Of a stretch of 64,000 nt of DNA, positions 23,741-34,657 are shown piece after piece; positions within the stretch are counted from its first letter, which is position 1; every line of letters starts with the position of its first letter. Origin of the DNA: Tenodera sinensis (lineage: Eukaryota; Arthropoda; Insecta; Mantodea; Mantidae). The notes under the pieces were generated by a model. It was not told the origin of the DNA, made no database searches, and worked only from the letters and a program-made list of their open reading frames with translations. Position numbers and translations under genes: made by a program. The DNA is taken from contig CM060967.1 of assembly GCA_030765045.1 (NCBI GenBank), forward strand, positions 150,851,751 to 150,915,750. The letters run 5' to 3'.

Positions 23741-24214
23741 TAGTTGTGCGATTGTTATAGACCTCAACAGCTGTATTAGTATTATTTATTCCATAGTGTA
23801 CAGTGTACCAAGACAGTTGCTAGTGACAGTGCTAGTGCTTCAAAATGGATGAACAGTGTATAGTAAAATAATTAGTGAAATGACCATCCTCACTGTTGAA
23901 ATACGAGGATAATTAATGATAGTAAAACAGGGAAGGTCTACTCCAGCTCTTCTACACTATGCAAATTAAATAAACTTTATTGCTGGCCATGTTTGTTGTT
24001 TGTAACCAAGAAAATGCCCTGGAATACAAAGAGTTTCACAGATTTAGTGTATTTAATCCCAGCTTTGGATAAACATAAGAGATGAACAGTGCATAAAATC
24101 TTTTACAGCTTTAAAAATTTTCGATACTCAATGGACAGACCATTCATTGAACTATCAGAAAAAAGTTGTTGACTGTTTGCATAATGATTAAAGAAAATAG
24201 AAATGTATTGAATA

Positions 24215-24335
24215 GGTTGATTGAGGTAGTTCTTATACTTCCCCAATCTGTGGATTTTATTAAGGAAACCAGACAATTCTTTGTTTCTCTTAATGGTTTA
24301 CCTGCTTTTTTCTCACATTCCACTTCATGCACATT
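24215..24335 (+). pseudogene. hAT transposase fragment, plus strand
   Basis: The plus strand reads FIKETRQFFVSLNGLPAFFS (with one frame slip), the same segment that lies at 22,070-22,140 on the minus strand. The two are inverted relative to each other about 2 kb apart. The minus-strand open frame over this span is a shadow. Confidence 0.65.
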
Positions 24336-25111
24336 TTAAATTACAAAGTTGCATACCTGAAAATTGCAATTTATTATTTTTCCATGTAGTGTAGTACCTA
24401 GAAATTATAATGTATACTGTATTCATACTAAATTTTATCTATCTTTGACCTGTCTATTAAATTAATACTAATAAAAGTTGTGTATCTTTAAGTTAAATGA
24501 AGTTAAACATAGGAATGAAGGAAAAATGAAGTTTAAAAAAATAAATATAAGCACAAAAATATAGTGTGGACCTACTAGGCCCCACATGAGCAATGGTAAT
24601 CTACCAAGCTGCATGCCTAATGGAAGGTTAATCAACAACTCCTTACTGTCCGGATCTGGTGGGCCTAGTGATAGCCCACGTCACAGTCCCAGCATATGCC
24701 ACTGATTTGTGGCACTGTGTATAAAACACTAGAATTATATACTTACTCGGTCCATAGGCTGAGAAGACTTACTAGGTATATATGTAGACATAAGTTATTA
24801 ACAAAGATCTGCATTTTATAGTTATGTCCAGGTATGATAATTAATTAGCTTCTTATATTGGCTATTAAAATATAAATTTCCATGAAAATGGTGAACTTTC
24901 ATGAAATGACACTAAACTGCTCTTTAATTATTGAGTTCTATGTGTCATGTGTGTTGCTGACAGACATATTTTAACTATGTTGTTTCTTCTCAGTAAATGA
25001 ACTGAGACTTATTCAGTGTAAATTAAGATTTTTCTTTTACTATTATAACACCATCTATATTGTACAATACTCATGTTCACTACTTAGTAAGTTGTATCCT
25101 TTTCTTTGTAG

Positions 25112-25228
25112 GTTTCTGTTTTTAGTTTGCTCATTGAAGAAAATGAAAACTTAAAAGTACTGCGGTCACTAAGAACTCTTCGAGCCCTGCGACCTCTCAG
25201 AGCAATTTCTAGGTGGCAAGGCATGAGG
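25112..25228 (+). CDS. NaV2 exon: domain III end of S3 and S4 voltage sensor
   Basis: Acceptor tttctttgtag ends at 25111, donor gtaaga starts at 25229; 39 codons, phase 0 both ends. It encodes VSVFSLL (end of S3), an acidic S3-S4 loop (IEENEN) and the S4 helix with Arg/Lys at every third residue (KVLRSLRTLRALRPLRAISR). These positive charges are the gating charges. The exon is isolated by introns of 9.3 kb upstream and 6.0 kb downstream, so correct splicing of this voltage sensor depends on recognising 117 bp in about 15 kb. Confidence 0.96.
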
Positions 25229-25799
25229 GTAAGAGCACTTATCACTAAAATATTTAGAGTGTTTATTTTTAACCTGTTTAACTGCATTAAAAATCAAAAA
25301 TTCTAAAAACTCAAAGTTAATACGAGTATGTTAATGTGCAGCAAGTAATAATAAAGGATGATTTACCATAAGAAAGACCTCAGTAACGAATTGAGGAAAT
25401 GAAGCATTTGCAATATACATTTCAGATAAACTTCAGAGATAGTCTTGTAAACTTATTAAAGCAAGTTTAAGTCAGACAAAAGAAAACATTTTCAAATTCT
25501 GCAGACTTTAGTAACAACCCTATTGCTTTGTAATCTTATATATTTAAACGAGCAATTCTTGTGTATATATATATTTATTCCGCGTAACTTGGAAACGGCT
25601 CTAACGATTTCGATCAAATTTTGTATTCAGATAGAGTTTTGCTTTTTAAGCTCATCTATATAGGCGTAATTCCCAAAAAAAACACGATTTTACATAAAAA
25701 ATAACTTTTTTTATTCCCACTTCTACAGTGCAATTCTTGTATATATATTCCCGGTATTTCAGAAACGGCTCTAAAGATTTAGTTAAATTTTTGTATACA

Positions 25800-27060
25800 T
25801 GCATATTACATTCACAGTGTTTTCTCTACTCACTTTTAGGTAACACATTCACATCTCTTTCTCTACTCAGTCTTCTATAAACAATTTTCCATAAAAAACA
25901 TGATTTTGTACCAAAAACATTTTATCCCCACTTTTAAAATAAGTCATACCATGTTCTGTATGTTTGAAACAGAAGCGCTATTACATTCACACTGTTTTCT
26001 CCTCTCACTTTTAGGTAACACATTCACATCTCTTTCTCTACTCACTCTTCTACAAATAAGTCGTGCAATTTTCTGTATGTTTGAAATAGAGATGTTGCAT
26101 ATTACATTCACAGCAGTTTCTCTACTCACTTTTAGGTAACACATTCACATCTCTTTCTCTACTCAGTCTTCTATAAACAATTTTCCATAAAAAACGTGAT
26201 TTTGCACCAAAAACACTTTTATCCCCACTTTTAAAATAAGTCATACCATGTTCTGTATGTTTGAAACAGAAATGCTATTACATTCACACTGTTTTCTCCT
26301 CTCACTTTTAGGTAACACATTCACATCTCTTTCACTACTCACTCTTCTGTAAACAATTTTCCATAAAAAGCGTGATTTTGCACCGAAAAACACTTTTTTC
26401 CCCACTTTTAAAATAAGTCAAACCATGTTCTGTATGTTTGAAACAGAAATGCTGTTCCATTCACACTGTTTCCTCCTCTCACTATTAGGTGATACATTCA
26501 CACCTCTTTCTCTACTCACACTTCTACAAATAAGTCATGCAATTTTCTGTAAGTTTGAAATAGAGATGTTGCATATTACATTCACAGTGGTTTCTCTACT
26601 TACTTTTAGGTATCACATTTACATCTCGTTCTCTACTCACCCTTCCCTAAATAATTTTCCATAAAAAACGTGATTTTGCACCAAAAAACACTTTTATCCC
26701 CACTTTTAAAATTAGTCATACCATGTTCTGTATGTTTTAAATAGAAATGCTATTACATTCACACTGTTTTCTCCTCTCACTATTAGGTAACACATTCACG
26801 TCTCTTTCTCTACTCACTCTTCTACAAAGAAGTCATGCAATTTTCTGTATGTTTGAAATAGAAATGCTACGCATTACATTCATACTGTTTTCTCTGCTTG
26901 CTTTTGGGTAACACACTCATACTGTTTCTCTACTTACTCTTCTAGAAATAAGTGCATGTTTGATATAGAAATACTGCATGTTACATTCACAATGTTTACT
27001 CTACTCACTTTTGGGTAACACCTTCACATGTCTTTCTCCACTCACTCTTCTACAAACAAT
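25800..27060 (+). repeat. Minisatellite-like tandem array
   Basis: Blocks built on ttacattcacactgttttct, ctactcacttttaggtaaca and ccataaaaaacgtgattttg recur. The last phrase occurs near 25,890, 26,183, 26,361 and 26,658, i.e. at spacings of about 293, 178 and 297 bp, so there is a higher-order unit with internal sub-repeats. The two small plus-strand open frames repeat for the same reason. Confidence 0.85.
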
Positions 27061-28229
27061 TAATATCATCTATAGAACTTGAATTTTTATATATATCCAA
27101 CTGTTAAGCTCGAAAACTGCTTAACCAATCACCGCGAAATTCGGCACGTGTATGTATTTTGTTCATGGAGAGTTTTTATGGTAACAATTTTACTACACAA
27201 TATATTACTTTCAAATGGTTTTATACTCGCTTTTCTTTTAGGTAGCGCATTCATGTATCCTCTGTTTGCCCTTCAACATACAATTCATATAATATTCTAG
27301 GATTGAAATATAAATGCAGCATATTACATTCACATGATTTCCACTACTAATTCTTCCTTTACGAGACACAATCAGTCTTCTTTCGCTATTCGCCCTTCAC
27401 ATATAATTCATACAATTTGCCTTATGTTTCAAACAAATACAACGTATTACATTCATACTACTTTCTCTACTCACTTTTGTTTTACGTAACAATTCACATG
27501 TTATTCCCTATGGTTTATCAACTTCATACATACCAACGCCTACACATATCTTATGTTGAAGAGTGATTAAATTCCAAAACAGGTTGACCGATCGCCATAA
27601 AAAGTGACATATCTAATTTTTTTCATGGTGAAGGTTTTTATGCAATCCATTTTACCACGCAATATATTACGTTCACATGGTTTTCTCTACTCCTTTTTCT
27701 TTTACCTAACATACTACTCCCTCTTCTGCAAACAATCTATACATTTTTACATACACTTGAAATATAAGTGCAACGTATAACATTCACATGGTTTTCCTAC
27801 TCATTTTTCTTTAGTAAAACACAATCACATTTCTTTCACTACTCCCGCTTCGACAAACAATTACGAACAATTCATTCAATTTTCTATGTTTGAAACATAA
27901 ATGCATAGTACATTCACATGGCTTTATCAACCAGCTTTTCTTCCTGTAGTATTTGTTATTCTTCAACATTGCTTTTGCTTAGTGTCACTCAGGTGTTTTA
28001 ATAGAAAATGAAGAAATAGTTAAAAAAGTAAAGTAATCACAATTGGTGTCCGGAGTGCGACGAAAAGCACGATATGGAACAGTTAATGAAATAAATGTTA
28101 GCCAAGATGGACATAATGGGAAATGAAATTAATTCCGGAATGCGGCAGAGGGAACAAATATGAAAACCGAATTGGAAAAATGTAAACTACGGAATAGAAA
28201 ATATGGGAACAAAAATGGAAGCCAAATTG

Positions 28230-28440
28230 AAAATGTAAACTCCGAAACGGAAAAGATGAAGACGGGAATTCCAATATGAAGACAGGTCTATCAGAAAATA
28301 CTAACGAGCGACTGGCCGGGGTTAAGGAAGCCATGGAAGAACTCGATGGAAGTATGAAGGACCTTGGCCAACGTGTTAACGTCCTGGAGTCAATCACAGC
28401 AGCAAAGAACTGAACTCCATAATGGAACAAATGCTCGACA
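28230..28440 (+). pseudogene. Fragment resembling a retroelement gag coiled coil
   Basis: The plus strand reads KTGLSENTNERLAGVKEAME and ELDGSMKDLGQRVNVLES before a stop. Met/Lys/Glu-rich heptad pattern like the N-terminal coiled coil of LTR-retrotransposon Gag. Stops upstream. Identity is inferred from composition only. Confidence 0.4.
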
Positions 28441-28553
28441 AAAACCTCAAACTGGGTGGATATCTATGGGGGAGGCCTGCTTTCAGCAGTACACGTTTTA
28501 CAGCTGAAATGATGGTGTTTATGAAATATTTTTATGTATTTCTATATCTCATG

Positions 28554-28594
28554 CTAATGGCTTCATTGCCAGATGCAAGGCGCTAGAAAACAAC
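28554..28594 (+). mobile_element. 41-bp LINE 3'-end insertion with 10-bp target duplication
   Basis: The insert reads LMASLPDAR, stop, aaaacaac: the very end of a LINE ORF2, matching 60,190-60,235. It is flanked by atatctcatg at 28,544-28,553 and 28,595-28,604. Confidence 0.85.
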
Positions 28595-28840
28595 ATATCT
28601 CATGTATCTCAGGCATTACTCTTAACAATTGCGACAAGTAATTTTATTTAGTTAGCGTTTTACCTTTCAGGTTTATCTAAATAAGTATCTTCTCCCACAA
28701 AAAACAAGATTTCACAAAAATAGAGGCGAAAAACACCGAGCGAAGCTTGGTCGCCCAGGTACTATATATTAAGTAAATAAAAGAGAGGAAGTAATGATAG
28801 TGAAGTGTTACTAACTAGTAACTGTGGGAATGAGTGTTCC

Positions 28841-29095
28841 CGCCTTTAACTGCAGAGGTCATATCGGCGGCCTTGACTATTGGTTTTACTCGTTTAACAG
28901 TGTGTTTTTTTTTTGTTTTTTTTTATACATTGGATTCACACACACATTCACACTTTCATTCTTACTTCCAGACTCAGGGAAGGATGAGGAATAATCTTGG
29001 CTGGAGAAAAATTCCTACCCCCCTGCTGGGAATTGAACCCGGGACCCCTAGCACAGCAGACAGATGCTCTACCAACTGTGCCACGGGGCCAGCAA
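28841..29095 (-). repeat. tRNA-derived SINE (family 4) with 9-bp target duplication
   Basis: The reverse complement begins with a tRNA-like head: A-box TGGCACAGTTGGTAGAGC and B-box GGTTCAATTCC at about 29,020-29,092. Flanks gagtgttcc at 28,832-28,840 and 29,096-29,104 are a perfect 9-bp duplication. The open frame covering it is not a gene. A run of T (about 28,906-28,922) lies inside. Confidence 0.88.
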
Positions 29096-29229
29096 GAGTG
29101 TTCCTTTTGTGATAATTTCACATACATTTAAATGCATTTATTTTATTCAGTTCATAACCATTTCTTCTGCATTTATTGGAGCTGTTAGTGCTCTTAAACG
29201 AATTTCCTTGTAAGAAATTCTTTCTTTGC

Positions 29230-29520
29230 CATCACTTACTTTCTTATTTGCTAGAACTAGTACAGTGTTTAAGAATCTACTCAGAGAACCTGTCTCAGAT
29301 ACAATACCAATTAAGAAATTCAGAATGTACAGTCAACTGTACCAATTGTGACCTGATTTACCTTGTAAAGACTAAAAGAAATGTGGAAACTAAGAGTAAA
29401 GAACATTTCAGGAATATTAGATAAAAATATAAACAAATGGATCAACGAGCCATTCCAACACACTTTTGGAACATGACCATGAAATTAAACCAGAAGCTTA
29501 ATTACTAATCAGTTAAAATG
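29230..29520 (+). pseudogene. Penelope-like element relic: GIY-YIG endonuclease region
   Basis: The plus strand reads RNSECTVNCTNCDLIYLVKT then KRNVETKSKEHFRNIR, a stop, and HFWNMTMKLN. This fits the GIY-YIG region of Penelope-type elements (pattern GxYxxxCxxCxxxYIGxTxRxFxxRxKEH), with the key Gly residues lost. Fragment only. Confidence 0.55.
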
Positions 29521-30245
29521 ATATTGGTAAAAACAGAATGGGTGAAAATGTAAATTTTCAAGAACCTAGGTCAACAAAGGAACTTTCATGAACCTAAACC
29601 AAATCACCTTTACAGATCCATTTGGAAGACACAAAATACCATCAAAGGAGGCCACCATGATGCATTAGTTGTGGCTGGGATGGCTTCCAAAACTAGTCCA
29701 ACTCACTCCTGCAGTTACCTTTATTTTATATATAGTATATCTTATTGCATAATCATTGCACTTTTATGCTTACTTCACAAAGTAAAAGTAGACAGCACTA
29801 CCATCATGCAAAGAATAAATTATTTAAGTTAAAAAGAAAGGAGAGAGTGGAACAAGGGGAAACAAAATTAATGCTGACATCACAGTGCAAATACCTACTC
29901 TAGTGAATAAAAAACAATTAAAAAAAGGAAAATGTGACTTTGGATTTATTACTTACAAAAGCATTTACAATGCTGTTGAATTGTGTGCAGTTTTTAACTA
30001 CAGTCGACATTATTGGACTACTGGACAAGTTCATAATTTGGTTATTTCTGCAGCTTGATTACCATTCTGATTACCAATTACATGCTTGGATCAACAGAAT
30101 ACAACACCAACTGAGGAGATGAACGATCAGGAAATGCGAACTCTTCAAATTGTGCAAGCAACATGTGTATTGTACAGTACAGCATGGGTGGGAGAAAAGA
30201 CATTGAGTGAAGCTCCAACTGAGATAAGAAGTGATAGAAAGGAGG

Positions 30246-30330
30246 AGGAGGAGAAGGAGAAGAAGAAGAAGAAGAAGAAGAAGAAGAAGAAGAAGAAGAA
30301 GAAGAAGAAGAAGAAAAAGAAGGAAGAAGA
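30246..30330 (+). repeat. (AAG)n microsatellite
   Basis: Nearly pure AAG/GAA repeat encoding poly-Lys on the plus strand and poly-Phe on the minus strand; both frames are artefacts of the repeat. Confidence 0.97.
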
Positions 30331-31242
30331 AAAGGTTGAAAGGAGTGAATTAATAAGTGAATTTATTAGGGTATGGAATAGTGAGTGTAAGGGGGTAATT
30401 CCAAAGAAAATTAGAAAAAATATGAGCAAAAAAGAGGACATAGCAGTGGATGTGTGTAAGTGGGAAGGCAAAGAAACAGGTGTTAAGTATGCTTGTGAAA
30501 AGGGAGAGATCAGAAAGGTAGCTATCATGTGTGGAAAGACAAGAACAAACAAGCAACTGGTACATCTTGCTATGTGACGAGACAGAGCAAATGGTTTTGA
30601 AGCTGGTAGTTAGGAGTTACAGAAGGAGGGAAGATAGGTTAAGTCAGTTTAACTATGCGTTCGTAAAAGTGAAACTAAGGAAATGTATGTGAAATAGGGT
30701 ACAGGGGGAGTTAAAAAAAGGGGGGAATTTAATACAAATAGAAACGAAAGAGAAAGACTATAAATAAAGAACGATAAATGCAATTGTTTAAATAAAGAAT
30801 AATAATATGAGAATGTTTTAAACACGTCCAGTGACAAATGCAATTGTATGTGTTGCAAAGAGCTGTCCAAGATAAAAGGGCTAAAAGGCCCGGTTCAAGG
30901 ATAGCTCAAAATGTATAAGAATAGAACAAAATAAATATCAATATCAATTAAGTAAAAATTTCAAGTTAATCAAAAGAAAATTGTGGATTTTTAGTTTACA
31001 ATAGAAGTGCTCTCTGAATATATGTATATCTGTAGTAAAGATGAAACTGATGAAGATGAATTTTTGACACCTTCAGTTACTTCCTGCATCCAGAGAGCCC
31101 TAGTGTTGGCTATTCTTGAACAGCTTTTTACTTGCCTTCTGCAGTGACTTCTTGACTGATAATGTGTATTTGTTTGCTATTATAGTTTAAATTGCACACA
31201 AATTCAGTATTAATTACATAAAAGTCTGGTGATTTCTTTCAG

Positions 31243-31401
31243 ATCGTAGTGAATGCATTGATGTATGCAATCCCTTCCATCTTCAATGTACTGTTAGTGT
31301 GCCTCGTGTTTTGGCTCATATTTTCCATAATGGGTGTCCAGTTCTTTGGTGGCAAGTTTTTCAAATGTGTAGATGAAGATGGAGAGTTGCTGCCTGTTTC
31401 A
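31243..31401 (+). CDS. NaV2 exon: domain III S4-S5 linker, S5 and turret
   Basis: Acceptor tttctttcag ends at 31242, donor gtaagt starts at 31402; 53 codons, phase 0 both ends. It encodes IVVNALMYAIPSIFNVLLVC (S4-S5 linker and start of S5), the S5 helix ending in GVQFFGGKFFKC, and part of the extracellular loop. All are standard Nav domain III motifs. The next intron holds the large LTR retrotransposon in the same orientation as the gene. Confidence 0.95.
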
Positions 31402-31739
31402 GTAAGTAATGCTGTACGCTTCATTTGATTAATTCATTGAGACATTTATGTCTATAGGAATAAATCATATTTGTTAAGCTCCCCTAGAAAGTTTATCTCT
31501 TGCCTACGCTCCTCTAGATAAGACAAATGCTTTAGTTATAAGGATGGAAAAGTTTATGATAGCAACATACTGATTAACATAGTGATAATATCCAAACAAT
31601 TCCAACAAGTAATTTATATGGCCGTATGATGGCTGTATGATGGCTATCTGTTTTAGTTTGAGTTTTAATTTTCTGTTACTAGCAAACAATAGGACTGAAT
31701 GCCTAAAGACATTTGAGCATTAAAATAGGTTATGTAAGA

Positions 31740-31975
31740 TTATTATTTATTCATGCCAACAAACTTAATGCTGGTGTTTTTAAACACACAAGCTGTGTGT
31801 GGGTAATGTGAATCAGATGGAGAATTCAATGTCATACTGGCAAGTTGTCACAGTATCTTAGTGGTTAGAGCAGTCATGCGTGAAGTAGAAGGTTTGTGGT
31901 TCAAATCCCGGCTGTGGCATAGAATTTTTCAGTTCAAATTCTACCTCTCAAACAGGTTATGTATATTAATACATT
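31740..31975 (+). repeat. Composite repeat with tRNA-like block (family 3)
   Basis: A tRNA-like segment (about 31,849-31,921: cttagtggttagagc and GGTTCAAATCC) is preceded by about 110 bp that is also present ahead of the tRNA-like block at 44.28-44.52 kb, and in reverse at 46.73-46.92 kb. It is therefore a dispersed SINE-type repeat, not a tRNA gene. Confidence 0.8.
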
Positions 31976-32143
31976 ATAAAGGGATAGGATTCAATGTACT
32001 CGTATTACAGTCAATCACCTTTATGTTTTACCACTATTTAAGAACACATATTTATAAAAACTATCAACTTAGTGCAGCATTAATTGCAACTGAAATGCAT
32101 AGTTTCAAGCAATAATAACTGAAGGTATCCACCGATATAACAA

Positions 32144-32325
32144 ATTATTATAGAGACCACAGCCTTTACTTATCTTAAATAGATGGTGTAAGTTATTGAC
32201 ACATCGACTAGTTTCGTCAGATCTTTCTGACATCCTCAAGCAAGACCTGATGAAACTAGTTGGTGTGTCAATAACTTACACCATATGTTTAAGATAAGTG
32301 AAGCCTGTGATCTCTACAATTATTT
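32144..32325. repeat. Foldback element (~80-bp arms)
   Basis: Left arm (agagaccacagcctttactt ... gtgtaagttattgacacatc) and right arm (gtgtgtcaataacttacacc ... gataagtgaagcctgtgatc) are near-complete inverted repeats around a 25-bp loop. It would form a long hairpin. No coding capacity. Confidence 0.92.
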
Positions 32326-32614
32326 ATTATATTGTTGGATTATATTTGCTTCACTGTTAATAGCTTCAGGTGTGTATACCAAAGTGAAGGTTTATTTACA
32401 ATAAGTAATTAAATTGAAGCAACATATGTAGAGAGATGTCCAAAGATAGATCATATTTACAATGTCATTACATCAAAATACTGGAATGCAGAGAGCAAGT
32501 GACTTCACTGCCAACTGCTCAACATTACATAGCAACCATCCATATTTTCAATCTAAGAGAAAAATATATGGAATAGTACAAATGCTTTTACCATAAATTT
32601 TAAGTAATAAGAAA

Positions 32615-33065
32615 AGAATGCGATGTGTTGCACTCACATGACTTGCTCTACTCTTGTACAAATAATACTTATATATATTCATATAAATTGTATTTTGACA
32701 AGATCTGTATTTTTATGAAGTACAATTTTGTCCATTTCTTACGGTTTACTAGTTATGCAAAAGCCATCCATAATCAACAGGGTTTTTGAGGACATTTCCA
32801 GAAAATTCAAGATATACATTTCATTTTTTCATGAAAATATCCTAAATTAATAAAAACTATTTGGATCATTTCTAAAAAAATCAAAATTTTTGAAAAATGT
32901 TCCATAAAGGATAGCCTGGGATGAGGGGATTTTCTTGAAAACCTTCATGCCGCATCCTTGGTAGATCTACTTAAATATTAAATTTGGTATTTAACCAACT
33001 TTTTGTTTTAGAATTGTGCTGTCCATAAACACACAAACATATGTACATATGTGCACGGATGTGCA
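32615..33065 (+). repeat. ~880-bp repeat (family C), 3'-truncated copy
   Basis: Starts gatgtgttgcactcacatga like the full copy at 42.0 kb and follows it to the CA-rich region near 33,050, then stops. Confidence 0.8.
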
Positions 33066-33193
33066 CAACAGAAAGACATGCAGCATTTTCTTACCACATA
33101 GTTTCATAAGAGTTGGTATAATTGTAGCAACAGGAAATGTCTGTATGACTTCTTTCCTTCCTTGAGAGGTTAATCCTGGCATGGGCATCATGA

Positions 33194-33213
33194 AGGGGGG
33201 GGGGGGGGGGGGG
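33194..33213. repeat. Poly-G run
   Basis: About 18-20 consecutive G; a likely site of length variation or sequencing error. Confidence 0.95.
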
Positions 33214-34076
33214 TAAGTGGGTACCGCAGCGTCCCCCTTGGAAATTAATGACTTTAATGTGTAGTCAATTACTGAGCATTAGACTCTTGTTTTAATTTTG
33301 ATGTGAAGAATAATTTTTATTTAGCAAAAATTAATGTGGTTATCCACAAATACTATACATTTTGACAGCAGAATAATGAATTAATATTGTTTGATTACAA
33401 ACTTCCAACTTGTGGCCCCCCTTGAAAAAAAGTCTGCTGACGCTCATGAATCCAGGAAAGGTTGTGAAGGGAATATTGACTGTTAGAGGCATGAAGGTCT
33501 GAATTTCATAATAATGTTTTGTAGTTGCTAATGCTGTAGTGTCTTCTCAGGATATATAAGTGTATGGTGGTTATAGACTTATCTGTCTGTGCAATGTCAT
33601 AATGTTGCTTATGCTCTGTCATATGCAAGTTTTGATACTATCTTTGGTTGTGGCAATATAAATAGAACTGCATGACTAAAGTATTGTTTATATTCCTGGG
33701 ATATATAAGGGGTCTCTTGTGCTTAGCAGATTTTAAAATTTCTTAGCGTTTAATTGTTGGTTTATATTTTGTGCCAATTTTATACTTTTTAAGTATTTTA
33801 CCAGTTTAGTCTTAACATCTTTAAAACAGGTGAAAACATTTCCCCTTATATGCAAGGAATTTGTGATCTGATACCGAAATTTAGATTTCCAATCGAATGG
33901 GCTTGATAAAGACACGTTTTAATTTAATTGCCGGATGTGAGATTTGCGATAAGTGTTAAGTAATAACATAAATAGATAATAGAGCAGGAAGTGTTGTAAG
34001 GTGAGCAAGATATGAGTAAATAATAGTCGTTAAATTTGTAGGATAAACGCATTATTGGTTTGAAATTAACGAGTCA

Positions 34077-34084
34077 TGACGTCA
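34077..34084. promoter_or_regulatory. CRE-like palindrome TGACGTCA in U3
   Basis: Perfect TGACGTCA; a second lies at 34,295-34,302, and both recur in the 3' LTR (39,525-39,532; 39,743-39,750). This is the consensus for CREB/ATF-type bZIP factors. In the solo LTR at 57.6 kb the second site is kept and the first has mutated. Function inferred. Confidence 0.5.
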
Positions 34085-34294
34085 TACTACATAGTTTAAA
34101 TACACGTTCGAAAGTCAGGTCTGAAAACCTTAAAAGTCGCGCGATATATTTAATAAAATATAAAGTAAACATCGTTTAATCCTAAAAAGGTAATTATATA
34201 TTCGAAATTCATAAAAGAACATGTTATAATAGAAAGGGACATTTCTAAATTGCGGGAAAAGGAAATAGCATTTTGGATACGAGGCTTTCTTGGA

Positions 34295-34302
34295 TGACGT
34301 CA
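34295..34302. promoter_or_regulatory. Second CRE-like palindrome TGACGTCA in U3
   Basis: Perfect 8-bp palindrome, retained in the diverged solo LTR (gatgacgtcat near 58,075-58,085), which suggests constraint while the family was active. Confidence 0.5.
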
Positions 34303-34639
34303 TGACATTCAAAATTGAAGGGAACGGTTTCTTAGCGTGGGTAAGCTAGAAAGCGTCACTACACAGACCAGTACGGCAGGTTGTGCTGTGCGGACGTGAG
34401 TGCGATTCCTCTACATATAGAATCGGCATAGCTCCCGAAAATATCTAAGATGCAATAAATAATATGCAAAGATTTTCTTGGGTTGTCCATCACACCTACG
34501 CAGACCCGAGATAAAAGTAAGAGATCTCAAGCTGACTAGCCGGAGCGAACCACATCAAAGGGCAACACCACGTCACCAACAACATTTAAGTATCAATGGC
34601 GAAAAATCAAGAAGCGAAGAACGACATTTTAGCTTCAAA

Positions 34640-34657
34640 TGGCGTCCCAACGTGTGG
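34640..34657 (+). promoter_or_regulatory. Candidate tRNA primer-binding site
   Basis: Two bases after the 5' LTR comes TGGCGTCCCAACGTGTGG. PBS sequences start TGG, complementary to the CCA end of a tRNA, at this spacing. Which tRNA is not identified. Confidence 0.6.

Larger units (their letters stand above)
15767..25111 (+). other. 9.3-kb intron inside domain III (S3)
   Basis: Holds a tail-sharing retroposon, a DDE fossil, a LINE 3' end, a SINE-like repeat, a 383-bp tandem duplication and hAT relics, each listed. Stretches with nothing recognised: 15,767-16,111, 16,563-16,990, 18,870-19,230, 20,282-21,440 and 24,345-25,111. An AT-rich run at about 18,020-18,110 is built of tatatac/gtatata repeats and can form hairpins. 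Confidence 0.6.
25554..28775 (+). mobile_element. Unclassified (possibly Helitron-like) element with internal tandem array
   Basis: The left end (gagcaattcttgtgtatat, then aaacggctctaacgatttcg) and right end (ccgagcgaagcttggtcgcc, a short hairpin, then caggtactatat) resemble the two ends of a repeat type widespread in insects. Inside, 25,800-27,060 is an array of related blocks (next entry) that decays to about 27,930, followed by a gag-like fragment. The phrase ggctctaacgattt is also present in the ~880-bp family C repeat. Class unproven: neither TIRs nor target duplication was found. Confidence 0.45.
25229..31242 (+). other. 6.0-kb intron between domain III S4 and S5
   Basis: Holds the satellite-bearing element, tiny LINE insertion, SINE, Penelope-like relic and AAG repeat listed below. 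Stretches 25,229-25,553, 29,680-30,085 and 30,580-31,242 show nothing recognised. The lysine-rich frame at 30,086-30,577 is mostly the AAG repeat; its 3' half has no family match. Confidence 0.6.
33869..34637 (+). repeat. 5' LTR
   Basis: 769 bp, TG...CA ends. Contains two perfect TGACGTCA palindromes and an AATAAA at 34,454-34,459 that could serve as poly(A) signal. Appears identical to the 3' LTR (offset 5,448). Confidence 0.96.

Noticed and set aside
29020..29092. Minus-strand tRNA gene
   Set aside because: Part of a 255-bp unit with 9-bp target duplication, so it is a SINE head.
30086..30577. 163-residue Lys-rich protein
   Set aside because: Core is an AAG microsatellite; flanks have no family match and no splice or start context.
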